NCBI GenBank assembly: GCA_023957115.1
Contig: JAMLHN010000026.1
Coordinates: forward strand, 1 to 61,857
Length of the DNA stretch: 61,857 bases
Reading direction: 5' to 3'
From: Thermomicrobiales bacterium
GTDB lineage: Bacteria; Chloroflexota; Chloroflexia; Thermomicrobiales; UBA6265
The notes beneath the pieces are model-generated. The model did no database searches and was not told the DNA's origin. It saw only the letters and a list, made by a program, of their open reading frames with translations. The translations under genes and the position numbers were made by a program. Positions within the stretch are counted from its first letter, which is position 1, and each line of letters begins with the position of its first letter. This document shows, piece by piece, positions 7,516 to 16,833 of this stretch.

Positions 7516-8853
7516 ATGTCCGTTCCAACATCGGCCGATCTCAAAGATGTGGGAGGAATCGTCGGATTCACCGACATCGATGCTCCCGAACCCGAGCTCC
7601 TGAAGGCATGTGTCCATTGCGGTATGTGTCTCTCGTCCTGTCCCACCTATCGCATCACCGGGCAGGAGATGTCGTCACCGCGAGGACGTCTCTGGTTGAT
7701 GAGCGCCGTCTCGCAGGGACGGCTCTCCATCGACGATCCGCTCTTCCAGGAGCAAATGTATCAATGCCTGAATTGCCGAGCCTGTGAAGCGGTCTGTCCC
7801 TCCGGTGTTCAGTACGGTCCGTTGGTCGAAGCCGCCCGCTATCAGATCGAGCAACGACTCGATCGACCCGCCAAGCAGCGCATCGCCCGCAAGGTCATGC
7901 TCGACTGGACGTTCTCCGATATGCGGAAGATGGGCGCCGTCGCGAAGATGACGTCGCTCTATCAGACCACCGGATTGCAGAAAGTTGCGCGCAAGAGTGG
8001 CGTGCTCAAATTGCTCGGCCTGAGCGATATGGAAAAGATGGCGCCGGCCACACGGGGCAAATCGCTCAAGCCCGGTACGGAAGCGTGGACTGCCGCCGAG
8101 CCAGTGCGGGCGGCATCGTTGTTCAACGGATGCATCATGGGGACCGCATTCGGTGACACGAACCGGGCGGCCTGCCGCGTCATGGCGCGGAACGGCGCGA
8201 ACGTCGATATCCCGGAATGCCAGGGGTGTTGTGGCGCGCTCCAGGTGCACAGCGGCATGTTCGACACTGCCCGGGACATGGCGCGTGCCAACATCGACGC
8301 ATTCGAGGCGGAGCCCGATCGGCCCATCGTCGTGACCGCCGCCGGATGCGGCTCGACCCTCAAGGAGTACGGCCACCTGCTGAAGGACGACCCGGACTAC
8401 GCGGACCGAGCCCACGACTTCGCGGGACGCGTCAAGGATTTTTCGGAGTATGTGGCTGCCGAGAATCGCAGCACACCCGGCCCCGTCCGTCGCAAGATCA
8501 CCTATCAGGACGCGTGCCACCTCGCGCATGCCCAGCGGATCACGGCGCAGCCGCGCACATTGCTGAAGTCGATTCCGGACCTCGAATTCGTCGAGATGCG
8601 CGAGTCGTCACTTTGTTGCGGAAGCGCCGGGATCTACAACATCCTGCGTCCGGAGATGGCGCGCAAACTGGGCGAACGCAAGGTCAACCACATCATCGAA
8701 ACCGGCGCGACCGAGGTGATTACCGCCAATCCCGGGTGCGCCATTCAGATTGCGACGCTGCTGCGAGAAGCGGGATCGGATATCAAGGTCACGCACATCG
8801 CGGATTTCATGGACGAGGCGTACGCCAATGGGGAGCCAGGAGCTGGGATTTAG
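7516..8853 (+). CDS. glcF: Glycolate oxidase iron-sulfur subunit GlcF
   Basis: Electron-transfer subunit of glycolate oxidase, passing electrons from GlcDE toward the respiratory chain. Two 4Fe-4S motifs occur near the N-terminus, CVHCGMCLSSCP and CLNCRACEAVCP. Two cysteine-rich CCG domains follow, marked by CQGCCGALQVHSG and SSLCCGSAGIY. 445 residues. The final residues GEPGAGI and the TAG stop are encoded by a copy of the dispersed heptad-like repeat (8830-8862), so repeat insertion or expansion appears to have set the present C-terminus. Directly follows glcE with no spacer. Confidence 0.9.
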   Translation: MSVPTSADLKDVGGIVGFTDIDAPEPELLKACVHCGMCLSSCPTYRITGQEMSSPRGRLWLMSAVSQGRLSIDDPLFQEQMYQCLNCRACEAVCPSGVQYGPLVEAARYQIEQRLDRPAKQRIARKVMLDWTFSDMRKMGAVAKMTSLYQTTGLQKVARKSGVLKLLGLSDMEKMAPATRGKSLKPGTEAWTAAEPVRAASLFNGCIMGTAFGDTNRAACRVMARNGANVDIPECQGCCGALQVHSGMFDTARDMARANIDAFEAEPDRPIVVTAAGCGSTLKEYGHLLKDDPDYADRAHDFAGRVKDFSEYVAAENRSTPGPVRRKITYQDACHLAHAQRITAQPRTLLKSIPDLEFVEMRESSLCCGSAGIYNILRPEMARKLGERKVNHIIETGATEVITANPGCAIQIATLLREAGSDIKVTHIADFMDEAYANGEPGAGI

Positions 8854-9120
8854 GAGTTCGGGCGTGCGCTCGAACCGGTCCTGCGTCCTGGGACGATCGA
8901 GGAGGCTGATTGCGGGGCGTGAACGGACGCCGGGCGAATCCGGCACGGGCGGAGGCATGCGCCGAGTTCTCGAACACACGTCCCAAATCCCAGCATCCAA
9001 CTCCTCCGTCTCCAGCCGTCCAATCGCCTACGTCCCCCAATACTTTTGCCTATTGCCTATTGCCACCTCCATCCCACCCCCAAAATCTTTCGTTCTCGAC
9101 TCCCAACTCGTACCTTCCCA
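8830..9120. repeat. Repeat-rich gap: heptad-like arms between glcF and the kinase gene
   Basis: A GGAGCCAGGAGCTGGGATTT tract runs from 8830 through the glcF stop. An opposite-strand relative, TCCCAAATCCCAGCATCCAA plus CTCCTCC, lies at about 8980-9006. The arms resemble those of the element at 50,731-50,804 but are separated by ~120 bp. Farther on, TTGCCTATTGCCTATTGCC (9047-9065) is a short direct repeat, and the plus strand is markedly C/T-rich up to 9,120. No coding sequence seen. Confidence 0.6.
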
Positions 9121-9123
9121 GCC

Positions 9124-11049
9124 TCAGTTCAACCCCGGAAACGTCATTCGCGCCACGGTCGTGTCGTCTCGTTGTTCGATCGTGAACTCGCCTTTGAGAT
9201 CGGACTCGACCATGCGCTGGATGATGCGCAATCCGATGCCTGAATTCGCATTCGGATCGAACTCGGCGGGGAGCTTCTGGCCGTCGTTCATAACCTCGAT
9301 CGTGACCAGATCTCCGGAACGCCAGGTGCGGATCACGATGCGCCCTCGTTCCAGACCGGCGAAGCCATGCTCGATGGAGTTCGAGATAAGCTCGTTGAAG
9401 AGCAACGCCAGGACGGTTGCCTGGCGGGTCGGAACAACGACATCGGTTGGCTCGATCTCGAACATGACGCTCATCGTCGGTGGAATCAACGTCACCTTGA
9501 GCTCGTCGGCCACCAATCGCGCAATGGAATCGATTGTCGCGCCGCTCAGTCGCGTCTCGTCGCTCAGCAGATCGTGAACGGATGCGATCGCCTGGACACG
9601 GCCAATCGCGTCTTGCAGATGCCGCTCGGCTTCGCTGCCCTCCACCTGACGAAGCTGGAGGGAAAGGAGCGCCGCAACGGTCTGCAGGTTGTTGCGTACC
9701 CGATGGTGCATCTCCTGGAGAAGCGTCGAGGCCGTTTCCGCGCTGCGTCGCGCCTCCTCGTAGAGCTCCGCGTTCTCGATGGCAATCGAGGCCGTATCGG
9801 TGAACGCCTGCAAGAGCGCCAGATCGTCCTCAGTGACTTCCATACCTGACTTCAGGCGGACACAGAGCGCCCCCCACCGTTCGCGCGCGGAGCTCAACGG
9901 CATGCAGTAGAGAATGTTCGACCCATCGACATAATCCATGTCGACCGCCCGCGCGCTTCCCGAATTGATGACGTCGCTCAGCAGCGCATCGCGTGAGCTT
10001 TGGTCCGATACCTGCCGAGCCGCGCCGACGCGGTATTCGACCAAGGGTGATGACGGTTCATCCTTTCCAGGACTTGGCAACCGGAACACCGCGGCAGATT
10101 CTGCGTTGGTCAGCTCGACGGCCGACTCGCTCACGAAACGGAGCACATCGTTGAGATCCAGCGCAGAGGCAACCGTTCGGGAAACACGCTGCAGCGTTCC
10201 CAGCTCGATGATCTTGCGTCGCAACCGTTCGTCGGTCAGCGAGTGCAATTGAGTGTATTCGACACCGATCGCAAGCTCGGCGGCGATGTCCTTCAGGAAG
10301 ACGCGTTCGTCTTCGTCGAAGGAGCGTGGATCGTTCCACCAGAGCGAGATCACGCCAACCAGTCGATCGGGATTCGACAACCGCATCGGTAAGGTGGCTT
10401 GCGAACGGTATCGTCCGTCCTGGAGCGTAGGGGAGACGATCCAGTCGGGATGGGACGCAACGTCTTCGGCAAACACCGCTTTGCCGGTTTGCATGGCCCT
10501 GCCGGTGATGCCGCGATCGCCCCGAATCGACATGGTTCCCGTCAGCGCCGGGTCGAACCCGTGCTGCCCGACGAGCGTCAGACTGTTGGTTGGACGATCG
10601 AACCCAAAAACGGTGACGGCATTTGCGCCGGTTACCTCGATGATGCTCTGGACGCTTTGCCGCAGGTACTCGGTGGATGAGGTCGTTATCGTGGCTGCGC
10701 GGCTGATTCGATGAAGCGCGTTCAGCCGTGAGATGAGCGGCGAATCGATCGTATCGCGAACCTGCCCGACGGGAAATCGGGCGAGCTGCGCGGACGAATA
10801 CCCGGCCGCGATGGCCGCAAGCGCACCGCTCAGAAACTCCTCGTGCGCTCGGTCGACGGAGTCGTTTTCCGGCAAGAGTGCCTGGAGTGCATACGACATG
10901 GTTTCTTCGAGCGTCATACTGGCCCGCGCGGCAGCCGCGCCTGCGGTCTGAAACTGCAACCGCATCTGACTGGATGGCGCCCCGCCGAGAAGACCGAGCT
11001 CACGAATCTGATCGTAGATTGCACTGGACTGCTCGTGTGAGATAGTCAT
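9124..11049 (-). CDS. Sensor histidine kinase, GAF-GAF-HisKA_2-HATPase
   Basis: Cytoplasmic two-component sensor of 641 residues; no membrane segment is seen. A helical N-terminus (1-110) precedes two GAF sensory domains, about 120-265 and 285-430. A HisKA_2 dimerisation domain follows with the phospho-acceptor in EMHHRVRNNLQ (probably His449). The ATPase domain has the N-box NELISNSIEHGF near 545 and NSGIGLRIIQRMV, the G-box region. HisKA_2 kinases often answer light, redox or general stress through a separate response regulator; none is adjacent. The ligand of the GAF domains is unknown. Divergent from the polysaccharide block, with a 68-nt gap. Confidence 0.9.
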   Translation of the reverse strand: MTISHEQSSAIYDQIRELGLLGGAPSSQMRLQFQTAGAAAARASMTLEETMSYALQALLPENDSVDRAHEEFLSGALAAIAAGYSSAQLARFPVGQVRDTIDSPLISRLNALHRISRAATITTSSTEYLRQSVQSIIEVTGANAVTVFGFDRPTNSLTLVGQHGFDPALTGTMSIRGDRGITGRAMQTGKAVFAEDVASHPDWIVSPTLQDGRYRSQATLPMRLSNPDRLVGVISLWWNDPRSFDEDERVFLKDIAAELAIGVEYTQLHSLTDERLRRKIIELGTLQRVSRTVASALDLNDVLRFVSESAVELTNAESAAVFRLPSPGKDEPSSPLVEYRVGAARQVSDQSSRDALLSDVINSGSARAVDMDYVDGSNILYCMPLSSARERWGALCVRLKSGMEVTEDDLALLQAFTDTASIAIENAELYEEARRSAETASTLLQEMHHRVRNNLQTVAALLSLQLRQVEGSEAERHLQDAIGRVQAIASVHDLLSDETRLSGATIDSIARLVADELKVTLIPPTMSVMFEIEPTDVVVPTRQATVLALLFNELISNSIEHGFAGLERGRIVIRTWRSGDLVTIEVMNDGQKLPAEFDPNANSGIGLRIIQRMVESDLKGEFTIEQRDDTTVARMTFPGLN

Positions 11050-11117
11050 CGGAGGCGGATGTCCAATCCTGTACTCTTGACCGCCGGCGGCAACTGAAGT
11101 CCGCGTTGGTCAGAACT

Positions 11118-12932
11118 ATGCGACAGCAACGACGAACACAATCGTCACAACAATTCTATCGGCCAGCATCCAGCGAGAACGAGCCGGGCGTCCCGCCGGC
11201 GGCGCGGCGCAGGGGATCGATTCGCGGGCGGATTGCCTCGGCCGTCGTGACCGATACCGGCGTCGAGGGCAGCCTTGCCCGGTTGATTCGGGCATTGCTG
11301 CTCCTCTCGCTGGGGTTGATGCTGGCGCTCGGATCGGCTGTTGCCGACGTCTATCTCCATCGAGGTATCGAAACCAGCGCGGATCCCCCCTATGTGCAAC
11401 AGGTGTCGGGCCGCGGATTGTCGACCAATATCGACCTGCGTTCGTTCAACGAAGCCCAAATCGAATCAGTGGCCTCCACGTTGCGGTCGAACGGGTTCAC
11501 GATCGTCCGGCAAACCTTCTCCTGGGCAGATATGGAACCGACCCAGGGAGCGTTCGTCTGGGACCGCTACGACGTCATCGTCAGGAACCTGAACGAGGCC
11601 GGTATCCAGATTGTGGCTGTCGTCGAGGGAGCCCCCGTCTGGGCCGCGACGCCGGGATCGCTCGAAGGAACTGTTGCCGCGCCCGCGCAGGTCGGCGATT
11701 ACGCGGGTTTCCTGTCGGAGTTCGTGAACCGCTACGGGGCCTATATCGACTATATCCAGGTGTGGGATCGCCCCAATGATCCGTTGCATTGGGGTGGCAC
11801 GGTCGCCACTGCCGATCAGTACGTAGGTCTGCTCGCCCCCGCATTCAATGCCATTCGGACCGCAAATGGATCGGTGCAAGTGATTCTGGCCGAGTTTGCC
11901 CGCCGTGCGCCCAATGGCGTTTCCGGGGATGACCTGCGCTTTCTGCGCGCCGTGTACCGGGTCGGGGGAGCACCATACTTCGATGCTGCCGCGGCTGCGG
12001 TGGATGGTGGCACCGCATCGCCGTACGATCGCCGAGTTTCGTCGACCACGCCCAGCCTGTCACGAACCGAGCTCTTCCGAGAGGTCCTGATCGACGAAGG
12101 GGACGAAACCAAACCGGTCTGGATTACTCGGTACGGTTGGGACATCGGCAACGGCATTTCGCGTGAGACGCAGGCCGAATATCTCGTTGCGGGTATGAAG
12201 CGCATTCGGACCGAATGGCCCTGGGCCGGTCCTGTCTTTCAATGGGCGCTGCTGCCCCAACAGGCGGGAGCGGGGGATGAGGGCCGCGCGCTTCTGAACG
12301 AGAACGGCACCTCGACGATCGCGTTCGAAGCGGTCACATCGCTGGCGGATCTCGGTGTGGGAACTGTGGCACCCACGGGTTTCGTTCCCATGGACAGCGG
12401 CCCGGTCACGTACAGCGGCGCGTGGAACGATCAGCATCTCGACGGGCGGGTCTACAAGACGACGAGTGAGGTCGGCGCGACGAGCTCCGTAACATTCGAG
12501 GGAACCGGCATCGTCGTCTATCTCCGGCGAGGACCGGACGTGGGGTTGATTCGCGCCACACTCGACGGAGATCCGTTGCCCGACTGGGGTGACGAAGATG
12601 GCGCTTCGATCATCGACCTTACGTACTACCAGACCCAGGATATTGCGGTCGCGCTGGCGTCCAATCTTGACGAGGGCGTGCACAAATTGACGCTAACCAT
12701 GTCGGAACCGGGACAGTTGACTGTCGGGGGCGCGGTCGTCTCCCGCGATCCGCCATTGCGATGGCCGGTGGTGGTGGCCCTCTTCACCGCGCTGGCGATG
12801 ACCATCGTTGCGTTGCGCGAGATTGCCATCGTGGCGGCCGAGCGTGGCGGACTCATGCGCCGGCGCGACCAGACGGTGCAGGGACCGCAGCTCCCATCGC
12901 TGCCGGACTGGCGGCCCATGCCGCGAACCTGA
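11118..12932 (+). CDS. Membrane-anchored glycoside-hydrolase-like protein
   Basis: About 604 residues. A membrane helix near residues 55-75 (RALLLLSLGLMLALGSAVAD) puts the bulk outside the cell, and a second helix (WPVVVALFTALAMTIVAL) lies near the C-terminus. The centre resembles a TIM-barrel glycosidase of the GH39/GH5/GH42 type: FSWADMEPTQGAFVWDRYD, a motif that lines the barrel start, then YIDYIQVWDRPNDPLHWGG, where family members have an N-E catalytic pair. Here the pair position reads R-P-N-D, so activity is doubtful. A beta-sandwich-like segment (430-560) follows. ATG at 11118 is preferred over an upstream TTG. It overlaps the next gene by one base (TGATG), so it probably belongs to polysaccharide assembly or trimming. 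Confidence 0.6.
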   Translation: MRQQRRTQSSQQFYRPASSENEPGVPPAARRRGSIRGRIASAVVTDTGVEGSLARLIRALLLLSLGLMLALGSAVADVYLHRGIETSADPPYVQQVSGRGLSTNIDLRSFNEAQIESVASTLRSNGFTIVRQTFSWADMEPTQGAFVWDRYDVIVRNLNEAGIQIVAVVEGAPVWAATPGSLEGTVAAPAQVGDYAGFLSEFVNRYGAYIDYIQVWDRPNDPLHWGGTVATADQYVGLLAPAFNAIRTANGSVQVILAEFARRAPNGVSGDDLRFLRAVYRVGGAPYFDAAAAAVDGGTASPYDRRVSSTTPSLSRTELFREVLIDEGDETKPVWITRYGWDIGNGISRETQAEYLVAGMKRIRTEWPWAGPVFQWALLPQQAGAGDEGRALLNENGTSTIAFEAVTSLADLGVGTVAPTGFVPMDSGPVTYSGAWNDQHLDGRVYKTTSEVGATSSVTFEGTGIVVYLRRGPDVGLIRATLDGDPLPDWGDEDGASIIDLTYYQTQDIAVALASNLDEGVHKLTLTMSEPGQLTVGGAVVSRDPPLRWPVVVALFTALAMTIVALREIAIVAAERGGLMRRRDQTVQGPQLPSLPDWRPMPRT

Positions 12933-14311
12933 TGCAAATCGCCCTGCCGGTTGTCGACGTGGAGCGGCGGCTGATCCTCGTCTGGGTTGCACTCATCTTC
13001 GTTGGGGGGGTGGCCTGGTTCGGGTCCGGTACGCCGGTCGTGGGAGCATGCATCGTCGTTGCCGTGCTGCTGGCGACACTGTCACCGGCCGGTGCGATGC
13101 TGGCGACGTGTGCGGGAATCCCCTTGATCTTCCATCCAATCGAGGTTGGATCGCTCCATTTGAGCATGCTGGAGCTTGGCGTCGTCATTACAACCGCGGG
13201 ACTTGTTTGCCGGAGTGTCTACGACCTGGTCGAGGATCGCTCGCGACTCACCTTCGAGTGGATGCGTCCGGCGGCCATCTGGGTGCTCCCGGGGCTCCTG
13301 CTCATCGTGGGAACGCTGTCGCTCGTCTGGATACCGTTTCAGAGCCACTTTGCCGAAGCGCTCCGTACCTGGCGCTGGGTTATCGTCGAACCGCTTCTTC
13401 TGTTCGCGATCGCGCGGTGGACGATTGCGCGGCACGGCGTCGTGCCGGTGGTATTGGCAATCGCGGCACCGGCCGTCATCGTGGCGATTGCCGGGATCTG
13501 GCAGCTTGCGAGCGTAACATCGACCTTTGCCGTCGACGACGTTCATCGCTCGACGTCGACCTATCTTCATCCGAATAACCTCGCCCTCTATCTGGAGCGA
13601 ACGTTCTTCCTCATCGCCGTACCAGGTCTTTTGCTGGCCGGGCGGAAGTGGAGGGGGCTGCTCGTCCTGGCCGCGTTCATCCTTGCGGGCGTCGCGGTCA
13701 CCTTTTCTCGCGGGGCGCTCCTTGCGCTTTTCGCTGGGTGCGCCACCGCATTGCTCCTCCGTCCGCTGGAGAAGGGCTGGCGTTACCTCCTGACCGCTTC
13801 GGCGGTGGCCGGAGTCGCATTCTGGGTCGTCGCGGGTGCACGGTTCAGCGGTGACGAGTCGTCCGGTTTCGTATCCACCCGCCGGTACCTCTGGTCCGAC
13901 TCCTTAGAGATGCTGAGAGATTTTCCCTTCACCGGCATCGGCCTGGATCAATTTCTGTGGCTGCATCGTGGCCGATATATCGACCCTCGTATCTGGAATG
14001 AGCGATATACGTCCCATCCCCACAATCTGCTACTCGATGCGTGGCTCAGCCTTGGAGTGGCTGGAGTCGTGTTCCTTGGCCTCATGGTCGTCTGCGGGCT
14101 CTGGACGCTTGTGCAATGCCGCCGAGGACGGATCGCTTTCGATCCCTGGCGGCTCGGCGTCATGGCGGCGCTCGGCGCCGGCCTGGCGCACGGTTTGGTC
14201 GACAACGGGTATTTTTTACCCGACCTGGCGGCAATGACCTGGTTGATGATCGCCATCGTCGTGCCATATGCGCGAGCGACTACGACTGATCCCGCAGGAC
14301 GCCTTCCATGA
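12932..14311 (+). CDS. O-antigen ligase/polymerase family membrane protein (first of two)
   Basis: About 459 residues with ten or more hydrophobic helices. It matches the Wzy/WaaL-like (O-antigen ligase) family: STYLHPNNLALYLE in one loop, VTFSRGALLALFAG, then a large loop with FTGIGLDQFLWLHR and TSHPHNLLLDAWLSLGVAGV. Conserved Arg and His of these loops are where ligases handle lipid-linked glycans at the outer face of the membrane. Its ATG shares a base with the previous stop (TGATG), and its own stop overlaps the next start (ATGA), so translation is coupled. It could be a ligase or a polymerase; sequence alone does not separate the two. Confidence 0.8.
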   Translation: MQIALPVVDVERRLILVWVALIFVGGVAWFGSGTPVVGACIVVAVLLATLSPAGAMLATCAGIPLIFHPIEVGSLHLSMLELGVVITTAGLVCRSVYDLVEDRSRLTFEWMRPAAIWVLPGLLLIVGTLSLVWIPFQSHFAEALRTWRWVIVEPLLLFAIARWTIARHGVVPVVLAIAAPAVIVAIAGIWQLASVTSTFAVDDVHRSTSTYLHPNNLALYLERTFFLIAVPGLLLAGRKWRGLLVLAAFILAGVAVTFSRGALLALFAGCATALLLRPLEKGWRYLLTASAVAGVAFWVVAGARFSGDESSGFVSTRRYLWSDSLEMLRDFPFTGIGLDQFLWLHRGRYIDPRIWNERYTSHPHNLLLDAWLSLGVAGVVFLGLMVVCGLWTLVQCRRGRIAFDPWRLGVMAALGAGLAHGLVDNGYFLPDLAAMTWLMIAIVVPYARATTTDPAGRLP

Positions 14312-15744
14312 CGGGTGCATCGCTCCGCATTCGACGTGATTCCCAATCGATTGTCCGCCTCGGACCGGTGACGCTCGTCCTGGTTTGCGGCATGTTGGTG
14401 GGAACGCTCTTTTGGCAGACGACCGGACTGGCGGCAGTCTCACTGATTGCGTTCTGGTGCGGGATGCAACGGCCGGATCTGGGACTCGGGCTGCTGGCGC
14501 TCTCCATTCCATTGCAAGCGCATCTGGAAGTCGGCATCCAGTCGAGCTCGATCACGCTCACCAAGGTCGTCATTTGGGGATTGCTGATCGGGTGGTCGGT
14601 CGCGCTCCTGTCCAAACGCCAGCGAGTTTTGGTCGACTTCGTTTCGGTCGCAATCTTCGCGGTTGTGGCCGCTCTGGTTGTCTCGGTCTGGAATGCGCGC
14701 GATGTGAGTCTCTGGGTGGGCGAGTCGTATCGGTGGGTGGCAACGGCTATCGTGGCTACGTTTGCATTCAATGCGTTTCGACGTGGGGCCAGTCCGCTGC
14801 CGTTCCTGCTCTGTTCGCTGGCTGGGGTCACCGGTTCGATCCTGCTCGCGCTCTGGCAGGTGGTGAACGTTGTTGGGCCCGAGTCGTTCAACGTTCGGGG
14901 AATCCTGCGTGCGTATGGACCGTTCACCCATCCGAACCAGCTCGCCATCTATCTGGAGTTGATTGGCCCGCTCTTCCTGGCACTCTTTGCGGGATCTGCG
15001 GGTAGCTTGCGGCGCGACCGCCAGTGGTACCTAGGCCCAACGTGGCGACCGGCCTGGCTTCTCGGATATCTCATGTCCGGGTTTGGGCTCGTGCTCTCGC
15101 AATCCCGAGGAGGCGCCATTGGCATGGTCGTTGGCGTTGGCATCGTTCTGGTACTACAGCGGCCCAGCATACGGCTCACGACGATTCGAATTGCGCCCGT
15201 TGCATTGATCGCCGCAATTGGTTTCATGACGATTGCCATCGGCATCGTCGCGGCCGGGGTGCAGACATTCGCTCAACAAGACGTGCTCGTGACCCCCTCG
15301 AACTTTGCCGTCCAGGAACGACTCTCCCATTGGACTGCCGCGGTGGAAATGGCCAAGGCGCATCCATTCACGGGAGTTGGGGCGGGGAACTACGATCTGA
15401 ACTACCGCGAGTACACTCAGGACTGGCGATTTCGGATAGGCCGCGGTCATGCGCACGACACGTATTTGCATTTTCTTGCACAATCCGGTGTCGTGGGCCT
15501 GACCGCGTACATCGCATTGCTCCTTGGAGTTTCACTGATCATCGTGCGTACGATTCGAATCCTGCCGGACGGAACGCGACTCTCGTTGCTCATCGGAGCA
15601 GCGGGGATCACTGCTGCCATAAGCATTCACGCGATTTTCGAGTATGTGCATGTGCTCAGCCTGAACCTTCAGTTGGCGGTCGTGTGGGCCATGGCTATTG
15701 CCATTGGGACAGAAGCGTGGAACGATCGCGAGCATTGCGCGTGA
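14308..15744 (+). CDS. O-antigen ligase/polymerase family membrane protein (second of two)
   Basis: 478 residues, multi-helix, same family as its upstream neighbour but only distantly alike. Marker segments are FTHPNQLAIYLELIGP, LSQSRGGAIGMVVGVG, and HPFTGVGAGNYDLNYREY, followed by HAHDTYLHFLAQSGVVGLTAY. Having two such proteins side by side suggests a division of labour, for example one polymerase and one ligase, or two acceptor specificities; this is inference. Starts by ATGA overlap and ends by GTGA overlap with its neighbours. Confidence 0.8.
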   Translation: MTGASLRIRRDSQSIVRLGPVTLVLVCGMLVGTLFWQTTGLAAVSLIAFWCGMQRPDLGLGLLALSIPLQAHLEVGIQSSSITLTKVVIWGLLIGWSVALLSKRQRVLVDFVSVAIFAVVAALVVSVWNARDVSLWVGESYRWVATAIVATFAFNAFRRGASPLPFLLCSLAGVTGSILLALWQVVNVVGPESFNVRGILRAYGPFTHPNQLAIYLELIGPLFLALFAGSAGSLRRDRQWYLGPTWRPAWLLGYLMSGFGLVLSQSRGGAIGMVVGVGIVLVLQRPSIRLTTIRIAPVALIAAIGFMTIAIGIVAAGVQTFAQQDVLVTPSNFAVQERLSHWTAAVEMAKAHPFTGVGAGNYDLNYREYTQDWRFRIGRGHAHDTYLHFLAQSGVVGLTAYIALLLGVSLIIVRTIRILPDGTRLSLLIGAAGITAAISIHAIFEYVHVLSLNLQLAVVWAMAIAIGTEAWNDREHCA

Positions 15745-16829
15745 GCGGGGATCGAGACGCGTCCCCAGCCCAGGAGCCGATGTCGCTCGATGCGGAACGA
15801 ATCGAGACCGAGCAGCCGGTCGGCGACCCAGCGTCGCTGGGCCGCGGTCTTTTGCGCCCGCGCACGCTCTTGTCGTTCGCATTCGCGCTGACAATTCTGG
15901 TCTTTTTCATCCGGCGGATGAATCTCGACCTTGGCGCGGTGATCGACAATATCCGCTCGGCGAGCATTCCTTTTCTCATCCTTGCGGTGCTCGTCTACCT
16001 CGGAACGATCATTCTGCGTGCCGCGCGATGGAGATGGATGCTCCGTCTGGCAGGTGCGGGCTCCATCCCGGGAACGACGGTGCCTCCAGTCGGGTACCTG
16101 GCCGCGGTGCTGCTGGTTTCATGGTTCTTCAATTGCATCCTTCCGGCCAAGCTCGGGGACGCCTACCGGATCTACCGCATCAAGGTCGACGACGGAATCC
16201 GTTATTCGATTGGGTTCGGGACGGTGCTTGGCGAGCGCGTGATCGACCTGATCGTCCTGGTCATCATGCTGGCAATTTCCGCCATCGTTGCGTTTCACGG
16301 CAACATGCCGCAGGACGCCACGCGCGCGCTCTATGTCGGTGTCGGCCTCTCCATTCTTGCGGTCATCGGTCTGATCATGGTCTTTGCCTTTCGCAACTAC
16401 ATCACAGATCGATTGCCGTTGCGATTCCGAAATCAATGGCAGTCCTTGCAGGAATCAGTCTTCGTCAACCTGCGCAATCCCACCGTCCCAGCCATCCTCA
16501 GCGTGTTCATTTGGGCCATGGAGGCTGGACGCATGTTCCTGGTGGCGAAGGCGCTCGATGTCCACATCGGATTCGAGATGGCGATCTTCGTTGGCCTGAT
16601 GGCGGCCCTGTTGACCACGCTGCCGTTCACGCCGGCAGGGTTGGGTGTGGTCGAGGTCGCCATGGTGTCGGTGCTGAAGCTGGCAGGCGTACCGGTCGAT
16701 CTGGCCGGATCGGTCGCGTTCCTGGATCGCATCATCACCTATTGGGGATTGATCGCCGTCGGTGCGCTGGTCTACATCTACTTGCTGAAGTGGGGAACGC
16801 GCAAGCCGGCTGAGCCAGTTGGGTCTTGA
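15741..16829 (+). CDS. Lysylphosphatidylglycerol-synthase/UPF0104-type membrane protein, possible flippase
   Basis: About 362 residues with eight or so membrane helices, of the LPG_synthase_TM (UPF0104/AglD-like) family. Family segments include ILRAARWRWML, NCILPAKLGDAYRIY, LGERVIDLIVLV, and TLPFTPAGLGVVEVAM near the C-terminus. Only the membrane part is present; there is no aminoacyl-transfer domain, so lysyl transfer to lipid is unlikely. Family members in glycan loci are thought to move or modify lipid-linked sugars. GTG at 15741 is chosen because it makes the same 4-nt overlap (GTGA) seen across this operon; ATG at 15780 is the alternative. Confidence 0.75.
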   Translation: MSGDRDASPAQEPMSLDAERIETEQPVGDPASLGRGLLRPRTLLSFAFALTILVFFIRRMNLDLGAVIDNIRSASIPFLILAVLVYLGTIILRAARWRWMLRLAGAGSIPGTTVPPVGYLAAVLLVSWFFNCILPAKLGDAYRIYRIKVDDGIRYSIGFGTVLGERVIDLIVLVIMLAISAIVAFHGNMPQDATRALYVGVGLSILAVIGLIMVFAFRNYITDRLPLRFRNQWQSLQESVFVNLRNPTVPAILSVFIWAMEAGRMFLVAKALDVHIGFEMAIFVGLMAALLTTLPFTPAGLGVVEVAMVSVLKLAGVPVDLAGSVAFLDRIITYWGLIAVGALVYIYLLKWGTRKPAEPVGS

Positions 16830-16833
16830 TCCC

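Noticed and set aside
15741..16829. Lysylphosphatidylglycerol synthase (mprF)
   Set aside because: Only the membrane part is present; the aminoacyl-transfer domain is missing.
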